A stretch of DNA of 64,000 nt from Rhizophagus irregularis (GCF_026210795.1 NC_089448.1:2480001-2544000); one strand, 5' to 3'. Shown: positions 39,691 through 53,550, numbered from the stretch's first letter. Program-made: numbers and translations. Notes: generated by a model from the sequence alone, not told the origin.

Positions 39691-42600
39691 ATTATGACTG
39701 TACATTATATATGTATATATATGAATTTTGTTTTTTTTTTGTTCTTACTTTTTACGTATATATAATTTCATTGTAATAAAATTCAATAAATTCAAATTAT
39801 TATTTTTTTTAAAAAAAATTCCAATTATTGAAAATTTAAATTTTTACTGATTATATTATTGTGTTAATCAATTAATGCGTATTTTATTTTATTAGATATA
39901 GACTTAGACTGGGGCAATAACAAGGGAAAAAACCCTGTAGTATATATATATACAATAAACTATACATAACGTTACCCCTAATTAATTAATGCATATAACC
40001 TATCTTATATTTTATCCGATAAAATCATGTGATTTACAACTTCAATTTCACTCAAGTGAGACAAATTAATCGTGTGTTCCCTTGAGGTGCTACATGTGAC
40101 TTTAGTGGTAGTGATGGGATTTCCATGGAATTTATCGGGATCTGTGCAAATTTAACATTAGTAATACTGTACAAATCTCATAAAATTTCGCGTAACGGGT
40201 AATTAACCCCATCCCTAGTGTCACCTCAGTATAAATATACGTAACGTTTCACGTGAATAATCACGTTAATTTGCAATGTTTCTAATGTTTCTAATATTTC
40301 TCCAGCCACTCCACATACAACAATTTACAATTTAACAATAATATTTTAAAACTTCAATCAATAAAACAACAGCCACTTCACATTCAATCTCAATTAGTCA
40401 TACAATATAAACAACGGACAGCTTATTATCAGAAGTCAGAACAATACTGTAAAGACAAATATTTTTTTTAAAAAAAAATTATCATCATATTGTAGTTTTG
40501 CTAACTTATTTATTTATTTATTTTTTTTTATTTTTATATTTTTTTTATTTTTTCAAAATAGAATTTTGGAATATATTGTTATTGACTTATTGTACTGTAC
40601 AGTTCACCCTCACTATAGTGAATCTCATGTGCTGGAGATTAAAATCCGTTATAGTGAGAAATTAAATATATTGATAGCAGATAAATATTAGAATTGCTAT
40701 ATATAAATATTTTTGTGATATTCTTCAATATTCGTAAAATGATAATGTATTATGTACTTATGCAAATAAAAATTTTTTTAAAATCTAAAATATTATGCCC
40801 CCTAAAAGTTTTAATAAAACATTATTCAGGAGTTTCAATTTTAAAATTAATATTTATTTTTCTTTTTTTGAAATAAATGTACAGTCAACTCTCTCTAAGT
40901 TGGGACCATAATGAAAATTTGAAAAACGTGCATTTAGAGAGGAAGTGCATTTAGAGAAGGAAATTTTATATGACCTTTATACTTGGGACTGAGTAAGAGG
41001 GTGTATTTAGAGAAAAAATATATAATACGTGCACTTGACAGTGCGAAAATCCAAGAATTTGGACCGTGGTTTCCATTAAGATCACGTGAATGTGCTGTTT
41101 AAGTGTCTAACCGTCACTTACCATGTGATTGGCTGATTGGCGAGTTAGTATTTATCTCAGTAACATTGTTTGGTCGTCACACCTTGTAATAAGTGTCACA
41201 AACTATGTTTGGATCCGTTCTCATGGTATGGGTCCCATGGAACCAATCAAATCGCTTTCTATTTACAAAATCCTAAAAATAAAAAAACCGGTTTCCAAAG
41301 TTTCAGAATTTTAATATGAACTATGATCATTTCTGATTACGGATACAATGAATAGCCTTTTAAACTTAAATGTTGTTTAATCAAAAGTTTGGATCGTTTG
41401 ACTTTAAGGGGGGTTGGGGAGCCAGTAACACGAGTTCCATTAATTAATTAGGTTGTTTTCAACTTTTGATTTCAAGTTAGAATAAACAAACAATATTTGG
41501 TTTCAAAATTACCGCAGTACTGACAATTTCTTAAAAGTTACTGCTATGATAAAAAAAAAAAAAAAAATAATAATATATACATAAAGAATTTTTTACAAAA
41601 GATTAGTCATGAGTTTTCCACACATATTTAAAAATATTTTTTTTTCTTTTATTAACGATTAAATATTATCAACTTTTGACTTTTACTTTCATTGGATATT
41701 ATTTTTGATACAATTATATAAATAACCCATTAATTAGGATAAAGGGGTGCATGTTATGTTACCCTTTTCGGATGACATATTCCATATATTATGAATTCAT
41801 ACATGTTTGGGACGTGGAAAATATTATCCAGAAGCAAAACAATACTAGTCAATTTTGTCATTATTGCATTATTTTAATTATTTATTTTAAAAATTTGTAA
41901 TAAATAAATAAAAAATTTGTAATTTGATTCTTTCTTTGTATAAATGCACAACATCAAAAATGTTCCTATTATTTGATAATTTTGGATAATTGAGTATTGA
42001 AATTTAAATAATTTAAATTATACAGGAGCAAACAGTAACGAACCACATAAAAATAAAAAGTGTCCATTGTCTCGGCTAATGTTTGAGAAACGTATTACTA
42101 TGCCCAAATAAAGTTAAGAATGTGTCGGCTAAATGCAGATCTATTTGATCTCAAAAATTTGATTGGTGGAATTAGATTTACCAGTGATTTACCGGAGTCA
42201 TTTAAAAACAAGATTGAATTTTTTTTTTTTTGTACTATTTTTAAAGATGAAACAAAAGAATTCTATTAAGATAACTAAATTTCGTAAGTGTATTTTTTAG
42301 TAAAAAAGAATTCCAAACCATCTCCGTCGAATTGTCGAATTTTTGAGAAACTGTTTGATTGAAAGGATTATATTTTTTTCTGAAAAAAATTCATGTGTTT
42401 TAACTTTCTTTGCAAAACAAAACAATTTTCAAATCTGCACCGGATATTGTTAAGCGAAATCTTTATTAAGCGACATTTATTAAATAAGCAAACAAATATG
42501 TCAAGAAAGTCCTTGTCATTAAATTGATTTTTTTTTTATTTTTAATAATCGCGTGGAATAATCTTTTCTAATAAAAGGTTAAATAGAGGAACACTTTAAA

Positions 42601-43877
42601 TTCAAGTTATACATACTTCTTATATAATCGGAAAATGGACAATCCATCCATAATTTTATTAATAATTAATTAAATTTTTATTTATCACGCTATGATGATA
42701 TATCAATATCATAAGATTCCTTTCAATTCCTTTAAAGTTTTAATTAAATCCGATAATTTTATTATTATGTTACACTGTCACAAATTGCAACTTATTTAAT
42801 TAATCGCAATAAATATATATTTAGTAATTTATTAACATTGTTTTAACTGCGGATCTACACCGACCGGAATCATTTAACCAATCAGAATCCAATGATCATT
42901 CATTTCCTTGTTCCTTTTTTGTGTTGAGCCACAAAATTTCTTTTCGGACGTTCTTGAAACAATGAAATGAAATATATAAATTTATAAAATTGAAATTTGC
43001 TTGATCCAACAATTTTTTATTACAAAATGGAAGATATTATCCGTTTATGTGATCAATAAATCTCCGTATATCCTCCCAAATTCTGAGATGAAAGGACTCC
43101 GAAAAAAAAAAAACAGTTACTGTAAATTATAATCCAAAGATGAAAAACAAAAAAAAAATGGTTTGATCCTTCAACATGCTATAATCATTTAGTCTTTTTT
43201 AAGCCTCATGGAAACGAATCAAAGCTTGGCACGCATATTAAGGGATTATAATAATTATGTCATCATAATTATCATAATTAAAATGATGTGATATTGTTAT
43301 TTCAAGTTACTTTTCCTCCGATTACCAAATTATTTGTATTTTACTGATTTGGTAATTGTAAAATGAAAGGTTGTAGAAATTTATGGTAAATAATTCACAA
43401 AAAAATAAGCGCGTGTTCAATAAAATTATATATCAAGTTAACAAATGTAAAATATTAATATTAATATCGGAAAAGTTTTATCAGTAAAATTGCGTGCGTG
43501 TAACATTGAAGGAATAAGTTTTTATGCGAATTTAAAGTTAAACAAATCTAGAAAATTCATTTTTGAAAGGGATTCATGTAACTTTAATCTTAAAATTGTG
43601 GCTAATTGTAAATATATATGTGATCTGCACAAGCCACACATCATCTATTCCGCGAATTCACAATACTACACAATACTTGTAGTCCATATCGGATCTCAAG
43701 GTGATGGTTAAATTTTTAATTTTTTTTTCATATATATAGGGCCAAGATATCCTTGATTTTTCAAAAAAAAAAATAATAATAATAAATAAATAAATAAATA
43801 AACAATAATAAATAATAATAATATATATACGCATATACTTATATATATTTAGATTCAACACTTAAAATATTTTCAAA
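39691..43877. other. 4.2-kb spacer between HMG genes D and E with transposon ends
   Basis: No gene recognised. Two left ends of pogo-like elements are visible: TA-CAGTTCACCCTCACTATAG at 40600 and TA-CAGTCAACTCTCTCTAAG at 40882. Neither has a clear right end. A short inverted pair, TGATGGGATTTCC near 40115 and AACCCCATCCCTA near 40210, could be a small MITE but lacks a clean target duplication. Confidence 0.45.
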
Positions 43878-44549
43878 ATGCCCCGTTCTGCAAAGCCAAA
43901 GTCTTCTTTATATAGTCCTTATGATAAGGAAGAAAACAATAATCGCAACTTCGAGATCCCATTCATTTTTCAAGATTACAATCATTCCTCATCATCTAAA
44001 GTAAAGAATACCTTTGAGGAGAGCTTCGATACTTTGATTAATAGGCTGACCACAAATCCTCCTTATAAATTAACACTTACAGTTGATGAATTATTAGCTC
44101 CAAGTAAAAAAAATTTAGGTTCTCGTTCTCGTCCTAAATCTATTCCCCCACGTCCACAAAATGTTTTCATATTATTTAAAAAAGATTTAACCGCAAGATT
44201 AAAATTGGAACCATCAAATAAAGATTTATCCATATCTAGAATTTCGAGCCTTGCAAAGGTCATTTGGGCAAATTTATCTAATGAAGCCCGCCAATTCTTT
44301 GAAATTCTTTATCTTGCATGTATAGAGAAACATAAATCTTTATACCCGGGGTATAGATATACCCCTAAGAAAAAACCTCAACCTGAAGAGAATAAAAGTC
44401 GTTCAAAAAATTTAAGTTCAAATATAAAAAAACAAGTAACGGTATTTCCGAAACTTGATTATGATGATTTATTTACTGAATTGTTCCACGAGGATTCAGC
44501 TATGAACGAATTCTTCGATTTTCATTTATGGGATTCTCATCAGAAGTAA
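43878..44549 (+). CDS. HMG-box protein E
   Basis: Single-exon gene of 223 residues starting MPRSAKPKSS. The pre-motif NPPYKLTLTVDELLAP is at about 60-75. The HMG box spans about 90-160: PRPQNVFILFKKDL, SRISSLAKVIWANLSN, FFEILYLACIEKHK and YPGYRYTPKKK. The tail contains YDDLFTELFHEDSAMNEFF, an acidic/aromatic motif also found in D and, more loosely, A and B. Probable transcription factor. Confidence 0.86.
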   Translation: MPRSAKPKSSLYSPYDKEENNNRNFEIPFIFQDYNHSSSSKVKNTFEESFDTLINRLTTNPPYKLTLTVDELLAPSKKNLGSRSRPKSIPPRPQNVFILFKKDLTARLKLEPSNKDLSISRISSLAKVIWANLSNEARQFFEILYLACIEKHKSLYPGYRYTPKKKPQPEENKSRSKNLSSNIKKQVTVFPKLDYDDLFTELFHEDSAMNEFFDFHLWDSHQK

Positions 44550-47500
44550 ACGTATTATTTTGAACATTATATATATATATATATATATATGTATTTATAT
44601 ATATATTAGTAGATTTTAGCGAACATTCAGAAAAAGTTTAATTTTATTATTAGTTTATTTTTTATTTTATTTTTTATAAATATCTTTTAAATCCTTTACT
44701 TTTCTTACTAATATTTATTATGTTATAAAGAATACGATCTTTTTTTATGCCTGTTAAAATTTTTTATTAATATAGAAAAAATAAAGTTTTATTATTATAT
44801 AAAATGTAAAACTTTAAAAAAAAATCATAAGAAATATAAAATATTATGTTTAAACGTTAAGATAATTATTATGATAAGATTTTTTTGTTTTAAGAATTTT
44901 CTTTCTTTCACAAAAAAAAAAAAAAAAATACAAAAAAAAAAAGGAAAAAGAAAGAAAGAAAAAAAAACAGGAATTATGATTATGTAAGATTTGTTGTCTA
45001 TTTTTTTGGGGGGACATCCTGAAAACTTGGGAACCTGTTTTTATTCTCGGATTAAATTTGTACTACATTGAATTCAGTTATCTTCTCATGGTACAAGATT
45101 GATTAATACGTTACATATTACAATCTTAGAAATAATCCCCACTATGTATTTTTCAAAAAATATGAGTATAGTTAGTTATTATTAGTAAATAATATTAGAT
45201 ACAGTATCTTTTAGAATCGATTGTATTCTTCTTTTTTTTTAAAAGAATCACATAATTAAAGAATTTTAATATTCTTTCGCTGTCTATTAAAGAATAAAAT
45301 TATTTTATTAAATAAAGAACTGAGTAAGGAATAATATTAACCTATAAATAGAATAATTAGATAGATATATTGATAAAGGTTGATCGCAATAAATAATACA
45401 AATTAAATAATTAAATAAATGGATATGTTGTCATTGTTTGACCGTATATTCTTATGTACTATACTGTATATGTATATTAATATATTTTTATATTTTAAAC
45501 ATAACCTTACAATATATAAAATTTAGAAATCTCTTTGTGGATCTTGGATCTTGTGGATGATTGGTTTGCTCTTATTCAACTGGTTTCCCCCAAAATTCAA
45601 GTATAAGTATTACCTATACTTATTTGAATATATTAAACAGCCATACTTCATCTATCTGATCCAAGTTAATGATCATGTGTTCTATTCCCCCCAATGTTTG
45701 ATTAACATGTACTTGTACAGTTGTACTACTGTACTACCCCACAATTCCCCAAAATCTTTTTTTGTTTTCATCATTATAATTTCCAATTCAAAATACGATA
45801 TTTTTAAAAAAAAAAAAAAATTTTTTTCTTTTCCTTTGTAAATAAAATAACAAAATACATTTTACATTACATAAGAATATGATATATTATATAATTTGTC
45901 ATAATTGACATACCTTTTATAAATTTATATTTAATTTGGAACGACATGCTCCTTGTTTGACAAAATAAAAATTTGAAACTTGTTACCAACTACCAGGCAA
46001 ATTGTTACAAACATTCCCATAATACAGGTCTTAATAAAACCCGAGCTTAATAATCCTGTTAGTTATGTGGTCAAAAATTTAGGGTATTACTTTTGGTCAT
46101 ATTTTCAACAATATGGATAGTGTAAAAAGGTATGGTTTTATTTAAATTTAATTTTTCGAAAGAACCATTACAGTTAAGGAGTTATATATATTTATATATT
46201 TATATACTTTTTTTCAACGTCACATAAAAGCTGTTTTTTAACCCTAACGGTCGATATATATATATAATAGATATATTTTCGAGCTTACAATTTGGCAGTA
46301 TTAAAACAATAAGCAACATTACACGGCGATATCTGGAAAGGAACACAACACGATACTTCTGGAGTTGCGAAGCAAATATATGTTTATTACATGTCTATGT
46401 CGTACGCAAATGCAGAAAAATGAAAGAAGCTGCAGAAACTTTCTTTAACAAACATCCGTAATCACGTAATTACGTAACTCATGTATATCTCGATCAAAGT
46501 GGATTCTTCGAAGTAAAAATTATATTGGTGGTGAAATTGGAGAAAGACTTTTAATCTACCGTTTAAAGATCGTGCATATTTTTCAAATTCATGATATTAT
46601 GTATTCTCAAGATTTAAAGGTACTCCAATGAAAAATAGCAAAATAATCAATCCTAAATGAAGCCACTGCTGTCATACAAGCCACGATATTGATGTAAGCA
46701 GAACCTTAAATGTATAACTTAATTTTTTATCTTTTAAACGTTATAACTTTTTAACTCACTATCTGTTATCATTGATATCAAGATAAGATTACCGTCACCA
46801 ATGAATTGTTGAAGGAGGAAGAAATTGTACGCTATTGTCTATCATGAATGATTTTAAATTATTGAATTTTCGGCATTTCTTCAGCATATTGGATCAAAAT
46901 CCGGTATGGTTTACAGTAGCTATATTGTATGGTATGTTTATCAATTTTAAAAATATATATACACACACATATATTTTATTAATTAATGGATTATTTATAA
47001 ATACATTATTTTATTTATAATAGCAATTGCCAGGTGATGTAAAAAGAGAATGTCGCACAAAAACACCACAAGACACTATGCATGCACACTTCAATCAATG
47101 GGATTATTGATTTATCAACTAGAAAATATCTGGTAAACTCGTTCTAGAAAAATTACAATTCTAGGAAAGTGCTGATTTGGACATCATATGGGAATTTGAT
47201 TCAAGGATATCTATGGAATAAATTTTCCTAGATTTTCTCGATTTGATTATTAATTATTAAATACTATGGTAATGTATTTAATCATTCACACACACATTTA
47301 ATGAATCATTTGTGGCTTAGGCTTAGAATGAGATCATTGATGATGTGCTCATGATAATCATTATTTTACTATTAGTCCATGAAGGTATTACAAATTCATG
47401 TGTAAGATTTGAGAATGTTTGTATACATTTTTTATTCTAATCATTTAATAATCCGAATAACACTTTGTATATATATATATTTAAGGAAAGGCCAATTATG

Positions 47501-49113
47501 GTTTTTTTGATAATCAAATCAAATAATTTGGTTTCTAAGAATGATTCTTGCGGATTTTACGTAAAATTGGTGAAACTTCAAATCAATTCAACTATTTATT
47601 AAAAAAAAGTTATTTGAGTTATTAAATTTTTCATTCGATTTTACCGTTACACACAAAAAAGTCTCGCATTTTTGTGAAGGATAAGAAAAAGGATAGAAAA
47701 AGTTATTTATTAGAATAACTTAACGTTTCAATAATATTTAACAAAATTTCCAGACATTTTAATTTGAGTAATTAAACTTCTATTTAATATTAACAATATT
47801 AACAAAAAGCAATAATATTATTTAATTATCTAGTAGTAATTATATAATTGGTTTTGTTATTACCAACATTTTTGGAAAAAGTAATGCAAAAGTAATATTA
47901 TCAGTTATCAGTTTTTATTTTTGTAGTTTTACTATTGAATTCAGATTTTTGAAAAAAATCGACTTTTTTTTGGCCTTTTTTTTTGTTATTTTTCTTATTA
48001 ATTAAATACATCTTGATTTTTTTTAAAAAAAAATTATTTTATATTTTTTATATTTTACATAATTTATTTTAATTTAAGAATGTAATATAATAAAGTGTAA
48101 ATACAGATTATTGCATGGATTAAATAAATCTATTAATTAATACTAAATAAAATAAAATAAAAATGGTAATCACATATTTTTCTTTTCTATTTTTTTCTAT
48201 AAATTTTAGATTTAAAAACTTGAAAAAAAAACAAATAAAAAAAAATGATATTACTTTTAAAAAATTTCAAATATTAATAAAATTACTTATTTATAAAGTA
48301 AGTTATAATTAAATTTTATAATAGTAAAAATAATAACTAATATACTAATACATAATATTTAATCTTTAAATTAAGATTCTAAAAATATTTCTTAGCTTAT
48401 TTTTCTTATTAATAGTTTCAATATTGAAGTTTTATTAAAAACAAATTAAAGTAAATTTAAAAAACAATTTTTGTAATTATTTTACCAATTAGTAGTCCAA
48501 TTTAAACAATTTTAATAAGCTTTAAAAAATAAAAAAAGTTTATTAAATTGAATTACTAGATGGCAAAATAATTGCAATATACTAAAATAATAATTTGTAT
48601 TAATTTAAATAAAAATCAATTATAAAATTCTATTATTAGGTAATATAAATATTTATATTAATAAAAAAAATTATTATATTTTTTACATATTTATAGTAAT
48701 AAAGTTTATTTATTATAATAATTTACAAAAAACTTTAAAATAGTTTATATTTGCAGCTATAATTTATAAATATATTTGTTATTATATTTTTGTATAGAAA
48801 TCAATTTCAAAAGATATAAAGAAAAGTATTAAGATTTTTGAAATGAATTTACTTAATAATGTATCCAATAAATTTCAAATACAGTAAACTAAAGCTTAAT
48901 ATATGGAGATACTAAAATTGTCTAGTTTTTAATACTTCAAATTTCAAAATATACATTAATTTGGCAATGTATATGAAATTTAAATCTTTAATCTAATTAC
49001 AAAGCAATCCTGTTTATTTTTGCTTTAATTATATAATCCAAAAAGTAACTAAAGTAATATACAACATATAATATATATAATATAAAAGGAAAAATAAAAA
49101 AATAAAAAATAAT
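44550..49113. other. 4.5-kb AT-rich spacer with one ambiguous coding remnant
   Basis: (AT)n follows gene E at 44565-44605. Between about 46290 and 47110 base composition is less extreme and short codable stretches appear on the plus strand (for example KMKEAAETFFNKHP and VYLDQSGFFEV), broken by stops. It could be a decayed gene with a LisH-like start, but this is weak. The rest is stop-rich AT sequence. Confidence 0.4.
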
Positions 49114-51278
49114 TTACATATTTATATTGTTCACTTTACAATAATTTATTGCTTCCTCGTATTTTTTACTAGCAGCCATTATCATATAATATTTACCCAT
49201 TTCATTATTATTGTTCGCGAAGTAATAAGTAGCTACATTAAACATAGCTACAAGATGATCATTATTAGCGGCTTTAAGAAGATATTCGATCGCTACATCC
49301 ATATCTTTTTCAACGCCTTTTCCTTGCATAGCCATTAATGCATAACGAAGTTGCGCATCAGGATATTCATCACCACGGTCTGCAGCTTCCTTGTAAAGAT
49401 TGGCAGTAATTTTATATCTCTCTCCTTGAGAACATATAAGGTCAGACCAACCTTTTGAAATATAATAAGCCTTATAATATTTTGCCTTTGGATTACCCAT
49501 ATTAGCATAAGCATCAAAGCATTTGTAAATTATACTCTTATCCATGGTACCTTTTTTATGTTCCTCAACTGCTTTGTCAATCGTCAAATAATTAAACGAA
49601 CCCCAATTGAACAATGCAGTATCTTTTCGCACTGGAACACGTTTTTTGATGGATACGGGACGACTCGCGGGACTTTCAGCATCATAACTGTGAAAAATAT
49701 CCTGAAGAGCCGTTAACATCTTTGAAAATATAGGTCGAAGACCTGGATTTTGATCAACAGCGCTAGTCACAAGTTCTTGATATCTTTCTGGAATACCAGT
49801 ATTGGGTGTAAACGGTTCTCTATACCCGTCTATTACTTTTTGTGTTATTTCCATAAAGTCTTCGTATTGTGAATATGGAGTTCTACATTCGGCGATTTCC
49901 CAAAGAAGAATGCCAAAACTGTAAACTTCGCATTTAGTATCATATTTTCTTTTCGTATCCATTACTTCTCCTGTCATTCCTCTTCTCAACATTTCAGGAG
50001 AACTATGTCGAACACATTCTTTATCCACTGCTAGATTATTTGTAGCTGCTTCAATTCCTCTACTTACTTTAAAATTTGTTATTTTCGCAATATAACGATC
50101 TGTAATTACGATATTTTCGGATCTAATATCTCGATGAACGATCTACACGAAAAAGGAATTTTTAATCATATCTTAGAAATCCTTAATAAAAATATTTAAA
50201 TTACTATGATTATTACCTTAACAGCATTAAGGAAATTCAACCCTTTAGCTATATCATAAGCAAATCCTAACCTCACTTTAATTGCACTATTTGGTTCACT
50301 GCCTGAGAGATATTCACGTAAATTTTTATGTTCCGCCCATTCAGTTACTAAATAATATTTATCACTTCCATCAGTAATACCATAGAAGTGAATAATATTT
50401 TGACAATCTTTAAGTTTTTTAAGTATTGTGACTTGATTTTTAACCATATTAAAATGACCCTTTTCTACAGTTTTAAAAGCAAATTCTTCTTTAGTTTTTA
50501 CATGAATATACTTTCTCAATTTATCACCTCGAAAAATTACTGTCTCTTCATAATCATCGAATGGAAGAAGAGACTCATGAAAGATACTATCGATTTTCGT
50601 TTGATTTGCGCCTTTATCACCGAGACTTTGCATAGTAATTGCCATTGCACTAACTTTTTCGACAATGTAAGAAACTTTTTGGTCCACATTAGTGATATTC
50701 ATGCACGCACTATCCATTTTCTTGTTGGCATCAGTAATACTTTCAGCTAAAGCTTCTTGAAACTTTGTAAGTTCCTTAAGGTCATCTTGCAAAATTTTTC
50801 TTTCTTTTTCTGCATTAACCCTAAAATCGACCATTAGGGTGAGATTTAATAATTGAATACTCAATTCATATTCTTTACATAAATTGTTAAACGATGATTC
50901 AATTGTTTGAGCTCCTAAAAATTTTTGCACTTTATTATATTGAGTTATTACATCTGCATAATTTTTCATTTTTTGAAGAACTTGAACTAATCTTTGTAAA
51001 TTATAATAATGTTTTGAAGTATATAAATCATCTTCTCGCAAAATGCTAATTGCGGAATGTGCCGCAGCAACACGTTCCATCAAAAGTTTGGTAATTTTTT
51101 TATTATGTTGAGCCGTACTATATAAATCTACAATCCTTTTAAGTATATCGGCTACATCTTTAATAAGTGGGACGAATTGTGCGAAAGGAATAACTACTGT
51201 TGATACTGTTATATCAGCAGCGGAAGCAATCATTCCATCGGTTATAGATTCTGCTCCATCAATTTCAGTCATTTTCAT
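49114..51278 (-). CDS. MLKL/HeLo-like helical domain - pseudokinase - Sel1 repeat protein
   Basis: Two exons (50217-51278 and 49114-50142) join in phase 0 to 696 residues. Residues ~25-175 form an all-helical N-terminal region (FVPLIKDVADILKRIVDLYS) resembling the MLKL/HeLo-type four-helix bundle. A coiled brace follows to ~230. The kinase-like domain covers ~240-485. The ATP lysine (FAFK269) and HRD (HRD359) remain. The glycine loop is degenerate, the alpha-C glutamate position is Q282 (KNQVTIL), and DFG is replaced by N377-F-K (ITNFKVSR). SPEML and YSFGILLWEI are retained. Sel1-like repeats occupy ~540-690 (AQLRYALMAMQGKGVEKD). Loss of three catalytic elements argues for a pseudokinase, perhaps a signalling switch or membrane-acting effector as in MLKL. 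That function is inferred. Confidence 0.85.
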
Positions 51279-52017
51279 TAATTTTATAGCAGTAGGAAGT
51301 TTTTTTCTTTAAATATATGCTTACACGTATATACTGTATATTATTTTTTTGAAAAAAAAAATATTTTTCTTGGTGTATTATTGTATTATATATAATATTT
51401 TTGTTCCACAATTTATTACATTTATTAAACCTATTATGGTTAAAAAAAAATGAGGATTTAAGGAATTAGGTTTCCGTGTTTCACAGATAATTTCTCAATA
51501 ATCGGATTTGGAAGTTTGGGTACGCACCCGCATCTTATTTTTTTTATTTTTTTTTTAACCAAGGTAGTGCAATTTGTGAGTTTATTAATTATATGTAAGG
51601 ATATATAAATATCTCTTATTTTTTTTATTATCGAAATTGTATTGGTACATATATGTGTATTATATAACAAATGGTTCTAAATTCAGTTAATACATATTTA
51701 TTACTTTTTTTATAAAACATTTCAAAGGCTTAATATTATTCTAATATTTGCTATCTATACTATTATATTTTCAAATACTAGCTTTATAATCATTTATTTT
51801 AATTATTGACAATTTGGTGAATTTATTCCTCACCCTGGATGAAATTCCCCTCAAGTCATAAATTGTAAAAATGTCAAAAATGGTATTTAACTATTTATAA
51901 ATTGTATAAGACTAGTTTTCTCACCATGTGATTTAACCCAGGTAACATCACCTATGTAAAATTAAATCATGTGAACCTGGTATGTATGTATGTATATTAC
52001 ATTACTCATAAAAAAAT

Positions 52018-52150
52018 AGTAGATTAGTTAGGGTTATGATTGGGTTAGAGTTGAGTTAGGAATTTAGGGATTTAGGATTAAGGATTAGAATTAGGGTTAG
52101 AATTAGGATTATGGTTAGGGGATTAGGATTAGGGTAAGGTTTGGGTTTGC
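52018..52150 (+). repeat. Interstitial telomere-like TTAGGG stretch
   Basis: Over about 130 bases, five exact TTAGGG hexamers are mixed with TTAGGA, TTAGAG and TTAGAA variants, all in one orientation. A weaker relative occurs at about 55645-55730. It may be a decayed telomere relic or a simple repeat. Confidence 0.6.
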
Positions 52151-53550
52151 TGGAGTTGTTAATTTGATGATGTCATTTTAAAGAGTGAAATTTACAGTTA
52201 TAAAAGTTATAAATTTTAATTTTTAGTACAGGTAATGTCATCTAGGTGACATCTACCAGAGAGAAAGTTAGCAAAATTCTTATAAATTATAACCCTTCTT
52301 AAAGTATTAAGTAAATTTGTAGAGCAAGTAAAATTATCTATAAGTTATAACTTGAAGGTTATACAAAGTTTATTTTATATTAAATTTAAGGGATGAGAAA
52401 TAAATAAAAAAAATAAGTAATTTTTATAGATGCGATCTTGTCATATTATACTGTAATATTACTAATAACTTACATATATTTAACTTATTTGTTATATAAA
52501 ATAAGAAAAATAAAATATATATAAAAACTAAACTAAGTATTATGAGACTTTAAAGAAAAAGTCAACCTGTTACCTAGTATATAATTATATCATTATTAAA
52601 AATAATAATACAACTAAAATTGCTAAATAACTGTTAAAATCTGCCTAAAAATTTACTAATGCATTTTTAGCCAAAGGCCATATTTTTCTTTTTAACTAAA
52701 AGCTATACGTGTATGAACATCCTGTGTAAATTAAGAAATTTTCTTAAGTAAATTATATTAATTTTTTAATAGAAATAATAATTTTATGCAGAGATGTTAC
52801 AATGCACCCTTCCTTTTTGAAAATTATTATATAGTAAATTTGCTAATTATTTGTAATCACATATTATTATAAATTTTATTTTTTTATGAATAAACTTAAT
52901 TATAAACTTATTATAAAACCTTTAAAGTACATGTCTTATGCATATTTTTGCCTATTTTACAACTTTACCTATAAGACTAAAAAGGATTTATAATACTAAT
53001 TTTAACTTTTATATATAATATAATATAGAAGATATATTCTGCATATAAAATTTAAATTTTTTTTTAATTAAATGTTAAATTCCAATATATTATATTTATA
53101 TAAGTTAAAAAATTAATAGATTATTATATGTTCTATCAATTTCTATTCTTACTTTTTAATTTTAATAACAATTTTTTTTTTATAATTTATAAAAAAAATC
53201 TTTTTAAAAATGCACTTTTTTTAAAATTGAAGTTTAAATATAAAAAATAAGTTTTAAAAGTAAAAATATATGTAATTCTATATGTAAAAAAAAATTTTCT
53301 AAGTTTGTAATAGAAGTTATTTAGTAAGTTTTACATAAAATATGAAAAAAATAGAAAAATTATATTAAGTTAGCAAAATTAAAACTCAAATTTTGTAAGT
53401 TTATTAATAATACTGGTATAACTATTTTAATTTTTATAATTAAACTAATTTTAAATTTTATTCAGCAAATAAATTGATTTTATAAATTAAGTAAAAAATG
53501 TTCAGTAAGATTAAGAATATTTATATTTTAATTTTAATTTTTATGAATTT

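Noticed and set aside
40100-40220. Small hAT-type MITE with TGATGGGATT ends
   Set aside because: Inverted ends are short and the 8-bp flanks (TTTAGTGG and GTGTCACC) do not match.
45551-45841. 96-codon plus-strand ORF
   Set aside because: Aromatic/Lys-rich translation of AT-rich DNA, no motif, no splice context.
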